Below are positions 55,241 to 64,000 of a stretch of 64,000 nt of DNA, in pieces (the stretch's first letter is position 1; each line of letters starts with the position of its first letter). Both the position numbers and the translations under genes were made by a program. The stretch comes from Brevibacterium yomogidense. GTDB lineage: Bacteria; Actinomycetota; Actinomycetes; Actinomycetales; Brevibacteriaceae. Under the pieces are notes generated by a model. It ran no database searches and was not told where the DNA came from. It saw only the letters and a program-made list of their open reading frames with translations. The stretch covers positions 1-64,000 of the forward strand of contig NZ_JABASY010000006.1 in the NCBI RefSeq assembly GCF_016107685.1, in the 5' to 3' direction.

Positions 55241-56474
55241 GCACTGCCCGGCGTTTGCGGCCCACGAAGCTCATGCAGAACGCGAAGATGCACAGCGCCA
55301 GGATGATGACGGCGATGGCGATGCCGGCGTCGACCCAGAACTGCGGTGGGAAGAGACGGATGAGGGAGTCGTCCATGTAGAACGTCCAGGTGCCGTCTGC
55401 GAAGAAGACGTTGTGGAAGCCGGTGAAGAACTGGTCCCAGCCGATGACGGCGAGCACGGTGAGGGCGGCGAAGAGGACGAGCGTGACGATCGGTCCTGCC
55501 CGGAGGCTGCCGCGGATCCCGCTGCCGGTGGGACGGCACTTGTAGAGGCCGAACACGATGATCCCGATCGCGCCGATGACGGCGACGAGGGTGAGGATGC
55601 CGATGAGGGTCTTCACGTCCGCCATGTGCGCGATCTCGCCGGAGGTGAAGACGGGCGTTCCGTCGGGCAGCACGACGTCGGACAGGTATCGTTCCGTCGC
55701 CAGGTTGAAGAGGTAGTCGACGGTGTAGGACCCGTAGTGCAGGCGGTCCGCGTCGGTGAAGCCGTACTGGTCGTCGGGGAAGCCGGGCCGCCACGAGTAG
55801 GTCCAGGACAGGAACCATCCGGAGGCGACGGCACGCACTGCCAGTGCGAGTGCGACGAAGGGGAAGGCGATCGTGATCCAGATCGCGCCGATCACGTCGA
55901 GGGGGGTGCGTCTGCGGACGGGCATCTCGACGGTGCGGGAGGCCATCGAAGCTTCCGCCGCCCGCATCTCGTTCCGGTCCGCGTCGACCTTCGCCGCCCG
56001 CTTCGCGGCCTTCCGTTCGCTGCGGGTGAGCTTCTTCGTGGGGGCGTCACCGGCCGGTGCTGCGGTGCTCTCCCCGTTGAGGAGGGCCCATTCCTCGTCC
56101 GTGAACATGTCGGGTCGCGCCGTCGCGCCCGCTGCGCTGCTCACCCCGTCTGCTGGGGCACCCGCCGCCGAGGCCCCCTCCAGTCCCGGCTCCGTCCCGC
56201 CTGGGGCGTCCGTGCCGGTGTGGGAGACGGGGTCGAACTCGGCGGTCGGCTGGTCTTCGACCGGGGCGTCGTGGATCGGGTCGAAGGCGGCGGTGGCATC
56301 CGGATCGAACGCGGCGGCGTCGAACGTGTCCGCGCGTCCGGATTCGTGCGCGCCCGCATTCGCCCCGCTGTCGTCGTCGGCGTACTGAGCCGCAGTGGGG
56401 TCGTCCCCGTCCGGCTGAGAGCTCAGCCGTCGGGAGAGGAGGTCCTTCGGCTCGTTCGAATCGTCGGCATTCAC
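55236..56474 (-). CDS. DUF1461 (TIGR01906-like) membrane protein
   Basis: A 412-residue protein. Residues 1-180 are cytoplasmic and acidic, with repeated FDP and Ala/Gly-rich tracts, then a basic KKLTRSERKAAKRAAK segment. Four helices follow; the loop with GFTDADRLHYGSYTVDYLFN and the WDQFFTGFHNVFFADGTWTFYMDDSLIRLFPPQFW segment match the DUF1461 family. Function unknown. GTG 56474 is 6 bp after CACAAT; a longer frame to 56834 is unsupported. Confidence 0.8.
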   Translation of the reverse strand: MNADDSNEPKDLLSRRLSSQPDGDDPTAAQYADDDSGANAGAHESGRADTFDAAAFDPDATAAFDPIHDAPVEDQPTAEFDPVSHTGTDAPGGTEPGLEGASAAGAPADGVSSAAGATARPDMFTDEEWALLNGESTAAPAGDAPTKKLTRSERKAAKRAAKVDADRNEMRAAEASMASRTVEMPVRRRTPLDVIGAIWITIAFPFVALALAVRAVASGWFLSWTYSWRPGFPDDQYGFTDADRLHYGSYTVDYLFNLATERYLSDVVLPDGTPVFTSGEIAHMADVKTLIGILTLVAVIGAIGIIVFGLYKCRPTGSGIRGSLRAGPIVTLVLFAALTVLAVIGWDQFFTGFHNVFFADGTWTFYMDDSLIRLFPPQFWVDAGIAIAVIILALCIFAFCMSFVGRKRRAVQ

Positions 56475-56486
56475 GTCTTCATTGTG
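56474..56486 (-). promoter_or_regulatory. Probable leaderless promoter of DUF1461 gene
   Basis: On the minus strand CACAAT (56486-56481) stands 6 bp before GTG 56474. The first base departs from TANNNT. Confidence 0.45.
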
Positions 56487-56654
56487 GACGGAGGTGCGCC
56501 GCCTTCCCGGGAGGACACGCCCGTGGGGCGGTTCCGCACAGAGAGGGCACGGCAGTCGGGGAGCGGCTACCAGGGAGTGCATGTTCCACGATTCAGGGCT
56601 TGCACAGTGCGTGAGCGTGGGCTTCCACCCCTTCCCGCGCGGGCCGGGCAGGAC

Positions 56655-56667
56655 TACCGTGGAGTCA
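56655..56667 (+). promoter_or_regulatory. Leaderless promoter of DUF4303-like gene
   Basis: TACCGT at 56655-56660 stands 6 bp before ATG 56667. Confidence 0.55.
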
Positions 56668-57272
56668 TGGACGACCTGGTGAGAATCTTCGGTCCTCGCG
56701 TGCGTTCCGTCCTCGCGGAGGAGTTCCGACGGCAGCTGTCCGTTGTGGGCGGTGGTGACGATGTCTACGCCGCCACGGTGTGTCATGCAGACGGACTTGC
56801 GTGGTGGACGGCCGTGAACACTCCGGCATTCCACGACGAGGACGTGAGGGGGCAGGTGTCGACTGCTGCGGAAGTGGGAGGCGGGAGCGAGTACCCAGGA
56901 ACGGGCTCGCCCGGAGGCGAGCGGTACTGGCGCTGGTACCCCGGAGGATGGGGCGCACCCAAGGCGAAGGGGTCACCGCAGTCGGAAGACCTCCTGGCGG
57001 ACCTGGAGGCATGGATCTCGGACACCTCGCACACGAAGTCGAGCACGTGGACGGACATGAAGCGTGGCCTCGTCGATCTCCTCATGTCATCCGTGGGCTC
57101 GTCGGATGTCCGTTCGGTGTTCAGCGAGGTGGGTGCGACACCCGTCCTCTACGTCGTCGAGGCGGACGGCGATCCTGCGCAGACGGTGCTGTCTCTCGAG
57201 ACGCTCAATGACGACCACCCGGACCCGTCCGCACTGGATGATGCCCTGGCATTCTGGCGCGATGTGACGTGA
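56667..57272 (+). CDS. DUF4303-like protein
   Basis: A 201-residue soluble protein. It begins MDDLVRIFGPRVRSVLAEEF, followed by AATVCHADGLAWWTAVNTPAF and a Trp-rich ERYWRWYPGGWG block near residue 90, which recalls DUF4303 proteins, some of which are immunity proteins of polymorphic toxins. The match is by pattern only. A much longer open frame running upstream from 54948 was rejected because it is mostly the antisense of DUF1461. No toxin gene is near. Confidence 0.55.
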   Translation: MDDLVRIFGPRVRSVLAEEFRRQLSVVGGGDDVYAATVCHADGLAWWTAVNTPAFHDEDVRGQVSTAAEVGGGSEYPGTGSPGGERYWRWYPGGWGAPKAKGSPQSEDLLADLEAWISDTSHTKSSTWTDMKRGLVDLLMSSVGSSDVRSVFSEVGATPVLYVVEADGDPAQTVLSLETLNDDHPDPSALDDALAFWRDVT

Positions 57273-57476
57273 CGGCGCACGCGCGCACGTGAACTCCGCG
57301 CGACGATGTGACGGGCTCCTGCATGTGACGTGACCCCCACACGTGTCGCAGAACTGTTACCGCGTGCGGCTCGAGGGTGAAAGGGGGGGCTGACAGACTC
57401 TCGTTGTACGGGTTTCGTGGCAGCCGCCCGGCTGATCGTCGGGGTTCTGGGCGCCGTGTCAGCAGGGAGTCACAGT

Positions 57477-58466
57477 ATGCAGACTGCGGTCTTGGTCCTC
57501 GACAGGGAGAACTCCCGTATCACCGCGGAGCGGTTCGCAGCGCAGTACCTGAGTGATTGGGGTACGGAGGCACGGATCACCCGATCGGACGACCCGATCG
57601 AGGTGCGGCCGGCCGAGGCCGAGGCCAGCCCGCCCGAGAACGAAGCTCACCTGCCAGAAGACGAAGCTCATCCGGCTGAGCGCCGCGGGTTCCGCGTGGA
57701 GGTGGGCGGCGGGGTGCTGGAGGTCGTCCAGTCCTCAGTGCCGTTCACAGCGGCAGCGGGGTTCGCGGAGTGGGAGGACCTGGGCGCGATGTGGCCGCGA
57801 GACAGGGCGTTCAACGCGGCGCACCCCGCCCATGTCTCCGTGGCGTGCGGCTCCACAGGCATCGACGTCAAGCAGGCTTCGCACCTGGTCACGCAGGCGC
57901 TGGCGTCCCTCGTCGCCCTGATCGACAGCGCGCACGCGATCGTGTGGCCGACGGCTCGTCACCCGATCGAACCGTCGCTGCTGCGGAAGATCGCACTCGA
58001 TCCCCGTGTCGAGGGGCGTGTGCCGTTGTGGGTGTCCGTCGAGACCGTGACCGCGGTCGATGGTTCCCCGGTGGGACGGACCGAGGGGATGGTGGAGTTC
58101 GGGCATCCGGAGTTCGAGGTTGCCGAGGCTGATGAGAGTGCCGCTGACCTCGTCACCTTCCTGCTGAGGCTCGCGTCGTTCTCCGTCTCCCGAGGTGCGA
58201 TCCCGCCGGGACAGACCGTCGCCTCTCCGTCCGGTCCGCGCCGCATCATCGTCGGCGACGCGATGTTCGCGGACGACGCGATCGTCCATCGGATCCTGCC
58301 GACACGACTCAGCAGGGAACTCCCACAGGACCCTGACGGCCCTCGACCGCGCGACCCCCACGGCTCTGCTTCACCTCGATCGATCTCCGCCAGGAGCTCT
58401 GCCCCCTCTCCGCGTTCTGCCGTCCCGAAGAGGCGCGGTTTCTGGGCTCGATTCTTCCGCAGCTGA
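57477..58466 (+). CDS. DUF4261-like protein
   Basis: A 329-residue protein. MQTAVLVLDRENSRITAERFAAQYLSDWG is followed by an acidic Pro/Glu insertion (about 43-70), then AHPAHVSVACGSTG, ALIDSAHAIVWPTARHP and a C-terminal RTEGMVEFGHPEFEV, the layout of DUF4261. The last 45 residues are Ser/Pro/Arg-rich and basic. GGGAG at 57465-57469 is 7 bp from ATG 57477. Function unknown; it may pair with the DUF4303-like gene upstream. Confidence 0.65.
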   Translation: MQTAVLVLDRENSRITAERFAAQYLSDWGTEARITRSDDPIEVRPAEAEASPPENEAHLPEDEAHPAERRGFRVEVGGGVLEVVQSSVPFTAAAGFAEWEDLGAMWPRDRAFNAAHPAHVSVACGSTGIDVKQASHLVTQALASLVALIDSAHAIVWPTARHPIEPSLLRKIALDPRVEGRVPLWVSVETVTAVDGSPVGRTEGMVEFGHPEFEVAEADESAADLVTFLLRLASFSVSRGAIPPGQTVASPSGPRRIIVGDAMFADDAIVHRILPTRLSRELPQDPDGPRPRDPHGSASPRSISARSSAPSPRSAVPKRRGFWARFFRS

Positions 58467-58542
58467 GGGCTCGTGACGCCCCCTCTCCAAACGCGCACGA
58501 AGCCGCCGGGGAGGGGCTCAGTCGAGCGGCTTGCACCCAGCC

Positions 58543-59466
58543 TCAGCCGAGCAGCACGGAGCAGAGGAGGATAGCCGGGACGGACAGCATTGTGGTGATG
58601 AAGACGCTGTCGCGCATGAGTGTCTCGGACTGCCGGTACCGCATCGCGTAGATGTAGACGTTCTGGGCGGTGGGCAGGGCAGAGGTGACGACGATCGCGA
58701 GCAGGTCGTTCCCCGTCCACCCGAGGATCGGTCCGCCGATCACCCATGCGAGCACGGGCTGGATGATGAGCTTCGTGCCCGTGATGATCGTCAGCTGCGA
58801 GCGGGTGCCCTTGAGCGGCAGCTTCCAGCCGTCCTTGAAGCTCAGCCCGAATGCCAGGAGGGCGCCGGGGACCGCCATGTCGCCCATCATGCTGAGGGGG
58901 TCGAACAGGACGGGCGGCACGGTGAATCCGGTGCCGGACACGACGATGCCTGCGACTGCGCCGATGACGATCGGGTTGCGCGCGATCGTCCAGATCGGTG
59001 ACCACCAGTGGTCGATCTTCCCCTGCCGGAGGGTGTCGAGGACGGCCATGCCGACGGGTGCGAGCAGGAGCAGCTGGAACAGCAGCACCGGTGCGACGTA
59101 GGCGATGTCGCCCAGCACGTAGATCGCGATCGGGATGCCCAGGTTGCCGATGTTGACGTAGCTGACGGCCCACGCGGAGAACATCGCCTCACCCGTCGTT
59201 CGCCCGCGCAGCCACCGGGTGAGGACGAAGAGCGCGACGGCGCAGAGTACGGCGGAGCCGCCTGTGGCGATGAGTTGGGACGAGAAGATGAACGTGAGGT
59301 CTGTCGTCGAGATCATCGTGAAGAGAAGGGTGGGCGTCGCCAGATAGAACACGATCCCGGCGAGCACCTTCTGCGCGTACGGTCCGAGTACTCCGGCACG
59401 GCCCAGCGCGAAGCCGGTGAGGATGACCACGGCGATGACGCCGAAGCCTTCGAACACTCCGAGCAC
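58543..59466 (-). CDS. AEC-family (auxin efflux carrier-type) transporter
   Basis: A 307-residue permease with ten predicted helices, five in each half, and the AEC features GFALGRAGVLGPYAQKVLAGIVFYLATPTLLF, WAVSYVNIGNLGIPIAIYVLGD near 98 and LPTAQNVYIYAMRY near 265. Relatives export organic acids or amino-acid-like anions. GTG 59466 has GAGAGGGG 7 bp upstream on the minus strand. Divergent from hrpA. Confidence 0.88.
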   Translation of the reverse strand: MLGVFEGFGVIAVVILTGFALGRAGVLGPYAQKVLAGIVFYLATPTLLFTMISTTDLTFIFSSQLIATGGSAVLCAVALFVLTRWLRGRTTGEAMFSAWAVSYVNIGNLGIPIAIYVLGDIAYVAPVLLFQLLLLAPVGMAVLDTLRQGKIDHWWSPIWTIARNPIVIGAVAGIVVSGTGFTVPPVLFDPLSMMGDMAVPGALLAFGLSFKDGWKLPLKGTRSQLTIITGTKLIIQPVLAWVIGGPILGWTGNDLLAIVVTSALPTAQNVYIYAMRYRQSETLMRDSVFITTMLSVPAILLCSVLLG

Positions 59467-59512
59467 TCGGGCCCCCTCTCAGGTGGCAACCATACGCGCG
59501 GTTGAACGCCGG

Positions 59513-59529
59513 TAGCCTGGTGTTCGACA
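59513..59529 (+). promoter_or_regulatory. Probable near-leaderless promoter of hrpA
   Basis: TAGCCT at 59513-59518 stands 10 bp before ATG 59529. An in-frame GTG at 59520 is too close to the -10 box to be transcribed. Confidence 0.45.
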
Positions 59530-62500
59530 TGAGAGACGACACGGACCCCACTCCTTCCCGTACCGGTGCTGAGCCGCAGGCAGGCCCGACGAGCGCATCG
59601 CAGCCCGGTGGTATCGGCACGCCGCGACCTGACCGCACCGATGGTGGGAAGACCCGACCCCGCCGCCGAGGCCGTGGCCCCGGTGGGAACACCGGCCAGG
59701 TTCCGCAGGGAGACAAGCCGGCACGCCGAGGCCGTGGTCGCCGGAAGGGCCAGGGGGACTCCGGTCGCAGGCAGCAGCACGAAGCGCGGCGGGAGCGCCA
59801 GCGCGCGGCGCGTGCTGCGCGCGAGCCGCTCATCGAGTACCCCGCGGAGCTGCCCGTCGTCGAACACCGCGAGGAGATCGCGGAGGCGATCCGCGACCAT
59901 CAGGTCGTGGTGATCGCCGGTGAGACGGGTTCCGGCAAGACGACGCAGATCCCGAAGATCTGCCTGGAGCTGGGCCTGGGTGTCGACGGGATGATCGGCC
60001 ACACCCAGCCGCGGCGCATCGCCGCGCGCTCCGTGGCGGCTCGTCTGGCGGAGGAGATGGCCGAGGACCTGGGCGACACCGTCGGCTACCAGGTGCGCTT
60101 CACGTCGCAGGTGGCCGACCACACACGGGTCAAGGTGATGACGGACGGCATCCTGCTGTCCGAGCTGCGCCACGACAGGCTGCTGCGCGACTACGAGGTC
60201 CTCATCATCGACGAGGCGCACGAACGCAGTCTCAACATCGACTTCATCATCGGGTTCCTCACAGAGCTGCTTCCGAAGAGGCCCGACCTCAAGGTCGTCA
60301 TCACGTCCGCGACGATCAACCCGGAGGCGTTCAGCGAGCACTTCGGCGGCGCCCCGATCATCTCCGTGTCCGGTCGGACCTACCCCGTCGAGGTCCGCTA
60401 CCGCCCCCTCGACCCGAACGACGCGGGAGGCTCCGCAGAGGACGACGAGGGAAATGGCGACCTCACACGGGGCGGAGCTGCGTCGCGTGCCCCCAAGGAC
60501 CAGGTCGAGGGGATCCTCGACGCGTTCGACGAGCTGACGGGGGAGGCACCCGGCGACATCCTCGTCTTCCTGTCCGGTGAGCGGGAGATCCGGGACGCGG
60601 CGGACGCGCTGACCGACCACGTGCAGAAGGCGACCCTCAAGGGTCCGCGCAGGCGCGGGGCGGACTGGGAGGTCGTGCCCCTCTACGCGCGGCTGTCCTC
60701 GCAGGAGCAGCAGCGGGTGTTCCGACCGCACGGCAGGCCGCGGGTCGTGCTCGCGACGAACGTTGCGGAGACCTCGCTCACGGTGCCCGGCATCAAGTAC
60801 GTCATCGACACCGGGGTGGCCCGCATCTCCCGGTACTCGAACCGGACGAAGGTCCAGCGGCTGCCGATCGAACCGGTCAGCCAGGCGAGCGCGAACCAGC
60901 GCAAGGGCAGATCGGGGCGGACGAGCGACGGCATCGCCATCCGGCTGTATTCGCAGGCGGATTTCGAGTCTCGACCGGAGTTCACGGACCCGGAGATCCT
61001 GCGCACGAACCTCGCGAGCGTCATCCTCCAGATGGTGAACCTGGGTTTCGCCCGCACGGAGAAGGAAGTCACGGACTTCCCGTTCCTCACCCCGCCGGAC
61101 CCCCGCGCGGTGCGCGACGGCCGCACGCTGCTGTCGGAGCTGGGAGCGCTGAAGGTCGGGCAGGACAGCGGCCTCACGGTGACGGACATCGGGCGGAAGC
61201 TCGCGGCGCTGCCGATCGACCCGCGGCTCGCCCGCATGGTCATCGCGGGCGCGCAGAACGGCTGCGGGGCGGAGGTCGCGGTGATCGTCGCGGCACTGTC
61301 GACGCAGGACCCCCGGGAACGGCCGGCGGAGCAGCGTGGCGAGGCGGACGCCCTGCACGCGCGCTTCACGCACGCCCGCAGCGACTTCCTGTCGTTCCTC
61401 GCGCTGTGGAACTACGTGCGCGAACAGTCGCAGACCCTGTCGAGCTCGAAGTTCCGCCGGACGATCCGGGGGGAGTTCCTCAACTACGTGCGGATCCGCG
61501 AATGGCAGGACCTCGTGGGCCAGCTGCGGTCGATCGCGGGATCCGCCGGCATCCAGCTGGGTGAGGTGACGTGGAAGACCGGCGCGGATGAGGGTTCCGC
61601 GGCGGGCGGGAAGCGAGACCCCTCCACCTCCGGCCCGTTCGACGCGCAGGCCGTCGCGATCCACAAGGCCCTGCTCACGGGACTGCTGTCGATGATCGGG
61701 CAGAAGCTGCCGGACGGGCGCGAATACCAGGGTGCGCGAGGTGCCCGCTTCCAGATCTTCCCAGGCTCCGGGCTGTTCAAGAAGGGGCCGGACTTCGTCA
61801 TGAGCGCGGAGCTCGTGGAGACGTCCCGCCTGTGGGCGCGCACCGTCGCGTGGGCGGACCCGGACTGGGTCGTCGACGTCGCGGGCGACCTCGTGAAGCG
61901 CACGTATGCGGAGCCGCGCTGGTCGGGGAGGAGTGGCCAGGCCGTCGCGAACGAGAAGGCGACGCTCTACGGGGTGACCCTTTACACGGAGCGGCCGGTG
62001 TCGTACGCGCGCATCGACCGCACCGTCGCTCGGGAGCTCTTCCTCCGTCACGCCCTGGTCGAGGGGGACTGGCGGGAGACGCACGCGTTCCTGCAGACGA
62101 ACGCGAACACCCTGGCGGAGGCGGAGGAGCTCGCCTCCCGCACCCGCGACCGCCGAGTGCTCTCCGGTGAGGACGACCTCTACGCCTTCTACGACGACCG
62201 CGTGCCGGAGGACGTGCTGACCGCCTCCGATTTCACCGGCTGGTGGCGGAAGAAGCGTCGCGAGGACCCCGCGTTCCTCGATGTGCCGCTCGAGACGCTG
62301 CTGGCCGAGGACGCCGCGGACCGCACCGCCGACCTCGCCCACGAATACCCCACCCACTGGGTGCTGCCGGCCCGCAACGACGAGGAGTCGGAGGCCCGCG
62401 CGGAGCTGCGCTACTCGTTCGAACCGGGCACCGAGGGCGACGGGGTGACGGCGGAGATCCAGGTGGGCGACCTGGACCAGGCCGACCCCCACGCGTTCTC

Positions 62501-64000
62501 GTGGCAGGTGCCGGGGCTGCGGATCGAGTTCATGGCGGCGCTCATCCGGTCGCTGCCCAAGGCGAAGCGGACCTACTTCGTGCCGGCCCCCGATGTCGCC
62601 CGCGACATCCTCGCCCACCTGCGTGCGGCCGGTGAGGAGGGGCTCGGCAGTCTGCCCGAGGTGCTCGCCGTCGAACTCACCGCCCGCGGCGGCGGGGGGC
62701 GGCTCGAGGACCGCAATCCGATCACCGTGACGCCCGCGGACTTCGACTGGTCCCGCGTGCCCGCCCATCTGCGGCTGCGCTTCCGGCTCATGCGGGGGCG
62801 CCGCGTCCTCACCGAGGGCTTCGACCTTGCCGCGATGCAGGCCGACCAGCGCAAGCGGCAGGCCGCGAAGGCGGCGAAGGCGCTCGCCCGGGCGCAGGGG
62901 TCGGCCGCCGAGGCCGCAGCGGCCGGGCGAGGCGGCTCGGCTCCGCAGGCGGCCGGGGCGCAGACCACCGCCGCCGAGGCCGCAGCTGGCACTCGTGGAC
63001 CCCGCACCGCAGGCGCGGGGCAGGCAGGTGCGGGTGTGGGGCCGGCGGGTGCAGGTGCGTCACGCGCTGGCGGTGCGGGTCGCAGCGGCGAGCGTGGCAG
63101 CGGTGGGCGGACCAGTGCGCCGGTGCCCACCCGCGAACAGCTGGTCGACCGGGTGGTGGCGGGCGCCTCGGCAGTGCTGTCGTATGCGAAGGAGCACCTG
63201 AGCACGCAGGAGAAGCTGGTGCTCGCCGGTCACCAGAAGACGTCCGACGCGCTGCTGGAAGCCGTGCTCCGTGTCGCAGCCCGCGGTGAGATCGCGGCAG
63301 CAGGGATGGGCGCGGACGGACGGTACGCGGACATGACCGGGACCGCGGACGTGGCCGCGACCTCGGGAACGGCCGGGGTCTCGGACATGACCGGGACCTC
63401 GCGAGGGGCCGGGGCCTCGGGAACGGCTGGGGCTTCCGGGGCGTCGGGTGCGGACCGCGCACCCGGTGCCGCTCCGGATCCGGACGTGCTCTCGCGCGCG
63501 GCGCAGGGCGGGCTCACCACGCGGATGGACCAGCTGCTGCCCGCCCTCATCGCTGCACTCACCGCGATGACGACGCTGGAGAAGAAGGTGTCGAAGGCGT
63601 CGTCGCTGGTGATCCTCGCGAACCTGGCGGACGTGAAGGAGTGGCGGGAGCAGATGGGAACGGCGGAGGCGATCGCGGGGCTCAGCGAGGCGGCGCTGCT
63701 GCGACTGCCGCGCTGGGTGGAGGCCGCGAACGTGCGGATCGACGCGATGGTCGACCAGCCGCCTCGGGACCGGCAGCTCATGGATCGGATGCTCGCGTCG
63801 GAGGCGGCGGTGTCGAAGAAGCTCGCCACGACGCGGCCGGACGTCGCAGCCCTGGGGCGGGCCGCCCGCTTCGGTGAGGTCGTCGACCCTGGTGCTCCCT
63901 CGAGCGGCCCCGGCAGACCCGCATCGGGGCCGGGGGAGGGGTGGCACGCGCTGCTCTTCCAGCAGGAGGAGCTGCGGCTGAGCCTCTTCGCACCGTCACT
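59529..64000 (+). CDS. hrpA: ATP-dependent RNA helicase HrpA (partial, runs off the window)
   Basis: A DEAH-box helicase of which about 1490 codons are present without a stop. After a 100-residue basic Arg/Gly-rich extension come Walker A GETGSGKT (131-138), HTQPRRIAARSVA near 158, DEAH (228-231), SAT near 260, and TNVAETSLTVPGIKYVIDTG near 415, then the HA2/OB region and a DUF3418 C-terminus with FDWSRVPAHLRLRF near 1076. Residues ~1110-1195 and ~1255-1310 are low-complexity Ala/Gly insertions. HrpA rescues stalled ribosomes in E. coli. Confidence 0.95.
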   Translation, partial: MRDDTDPTPSRTGAEPQAGPTSASQPGGIGTPRPDRTDGGKTRPRRRGRGPGGNTGQVPQGDKPARRGRGRRKGQGDSGRRQQHEARRERQRAARAAREPLIEYPAELPVVEHREEIAEAIRDHQVVVIAGETGSGKTTQIPKICLELGLGVDGMIGHTQPRRIAARSVAARLAEEMAEDLGDTVGYQVRFTSQVADHTRVKVMTDGILLSELRHDRLLRDYEVLIIDEAHERSLNIDFIIGFLTELLPKRPDLKVVITSATINPEAFSEHFGGAPIISVSGRTYPVEVRYRPLDPNDAGGSAEDDEGNGDLTRGGAASRAPKDQVEGILDAFDELTGEAPGDILVFLSGEREIRDAADALTDHVQKATLKGPRRRGADWEVVPLYARLSSQEQQRVFRPHGRPRVVLATNVAETSLTVPGIKYVIDTGVARISRYSNRTKVQRLPIEPVSQASANQRKGRSGRTSDGIAIRLYSQADFESRPEFTDPEILRTNLASVILQMVNLGFARTEKEVTDFPFLTPPDPRAVRDGRTLLSELGALKVGQDSGLTVTDIGRKLAALPIDPRLARMVIAGAQNGCGAEVAVIVAALSTQDPRERPAEQRGEADALHARFTHARSDFLSFLALWNYVREQSQTLSSSKFRRTIRGEFLNYVRIREWQDLVGQLRSIAGSAGIQLGEVTWKTGADEGSAAGGKRDPSTSGPFDAQAVAIHKALLTGLLSMIGQKLPDGREYQGARGARFQIFPGSGLFKKGPDFVMSAELVETSRLWARTVAWADPDWVVDVAGDLVKRTYAEPRWSGRSGQAVANEKATLYGVTLYTERPVSYARIDRTVARELFLRHALVEGDWRETHAFLQTNANTLAEAEELASRTRDRRVLSGEDDLYAFYDDRVPEDVLTASDFTGWWRKKRREDPAFLDVPLETLLAEDAADRTADLAHEYPTHWVLPARNDEESEARAELRYSFEPGTEGDGVTAEIQVGDLDQADPHAFSWQVPGLRIEFMAALIRSLPKAKRTYFVPAPDVARDILAHLRAAGEEGLGSLPEVLAVELTARGGGGRLEDRNPITVTPADFDWSRVPAHLRLRFRLMRGRRVLTEGFDLAAMQADQRKRQAAKAAKALARAQGSAAEAAAAGRGGSAPQAAGAQTTAAEAAAGTRGPRTAGAGQAGAGVGPAGAGASRAGGAGRSGERGSGGRTSAPVPTREQLVDRVVAGASAVLSYAKEHLSTQEKLVLAGHQKTSDALLEAVLRVAARGEIAAAGMGADGRYADMTGTADVAATSGTAGVSDMTGTSRGAGASGTAGASGASGADRAPGAAPDPDVLSRAAQGGLTTRMDQLLPALIAALTAMTTLEKKVSKASSLVILANLADVKEWREQMGTAEAIAGLSEAALLRLPRWVEAANVRIDAMVDQPPRDRQLMDRMLASEAAVSKKLATTRPDVAALGRAARFGEVVDPGAPSSGPGRPASGPGEGWHALLFQQEELRLSLFAPS
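63321..63470 (+). repeat. Minisatellite inside hrpA
   Basis: Imperfect units built on GACATGACCGGGACC and GCCTCGGGAACGGC encode a Met/Thr/Gly/Ala/Ser-rich stretch. It interrupts an otherwise helical C-terminal region. Confidence 0.65.

Noticed and set aside
54948..56666. Upstream extension of the DUF4303-like gene into one 774-codon frame
   Set aside because: The extension is the antisense of the DUF1461 gene plus repeat DNA. The leaderless promoter at 56655 sets the start at 56667.
59313..62768. Very long open frame (over 1100 codons) on the minus strand opposite hrpA
   Set aside because: In 70 percent GC DNA the antisense frame of a strongly biased gene stays open. The encoded protein is Arg/Val/Leu/Asp-rich with no family motif, while the plus strand encodes a complete HrpA.

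Overview
The window reads as chromosomal DNA of a high-GC Gram-positive bacterium (Actinomycetota, most likely Micrococcales). GC is about 68-70 percent. Gene neighbourhoods are typical of the phylum: pncB/clpS/DUF2017/MBL/rph/rdgB, DUF6350/purN/purH/DUF3017, glmU/prs/rplY/pth/mfd/mazG and eno/ftsB/DUF501/ppx/S8 protease/ndh. I see no insertion sequence, prophage, CRISPR array or integrase. It is ordinary core genome with a small accessory stretch near 54.5-58.5 kb. The genus is not established.

Layout. 1-101: 3-prime end of a 5S rRNA gene and the rrn terminator. 0.3-9 kb: NADP-glutamate dehydrogenase, a flavin reductase, DUF3039 plus an SF2 helicase, nicotinate phosphoribosyltransferase, then clpS-DUF2017-MBL phosphodiesterase-rph-rdgB as a tightly overlapping operon. 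9-16 kb: a complete oligopeptide ABC importer (lipoprotein, two permeases, a fused double ATPase) with an amidase. 16-26 kb: a repeat-rich membrane-anchored protein, DUF6350, purN, purH, DUF3017, an MT0933-type small protein and pcrA. 26-36 kb: tRNA-Gln, glmU, prs, rplY, pth, rhomboid protease, mfd and mazG. 36-45 kb: a tyrosine phosphatase, a DUF2306/MerR divergent pair, eno, ftsB-like, DUF501, ppx, a mycosin-like S8 protease, NDH-2, a VTT-like membrane protein and an odd tRNA with anticodon UAA. 45-54.5 kb: VOC protein, TM2 protein, MFS transporter, copA-csoR copper operon, a FAD oxidoreductase, a second MFS transporter and PPK2. 54.5-64 kb: a 677-bp repeat-filled gap, DUF1461 and DUF4303/DUF4261-like genes, an AEC transporter and hrpA, which runs off the end.

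Regulation visible in the sequence. A large share of the genes appear to be leaderless: a TANNNT -10 box lies 6-7 bp upstream of the start codon, so transcription would begin at the start codon. This pattern sets many of the starts given here. Candidate operators are a Rex-type box at ndh, a CsoR box at copA and a palindrome inside the promoter of the DUF2306 gene next to merR. A 25-codon leaderless reading frame precedes and overlaps one MFS gene.

The features I find most unusual are the class-I-shaped tRNA with a UAA anticodon in a window with no in-frame TTA codon that I could find, the coupled leaderless leader ORF at 46244, the start codons shared on opposite strands at 2227-2230, and a recurring class of locus-specific short tandem repeats that fill gaps between genes. 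All calls come from reading the sequence; no database search was run.
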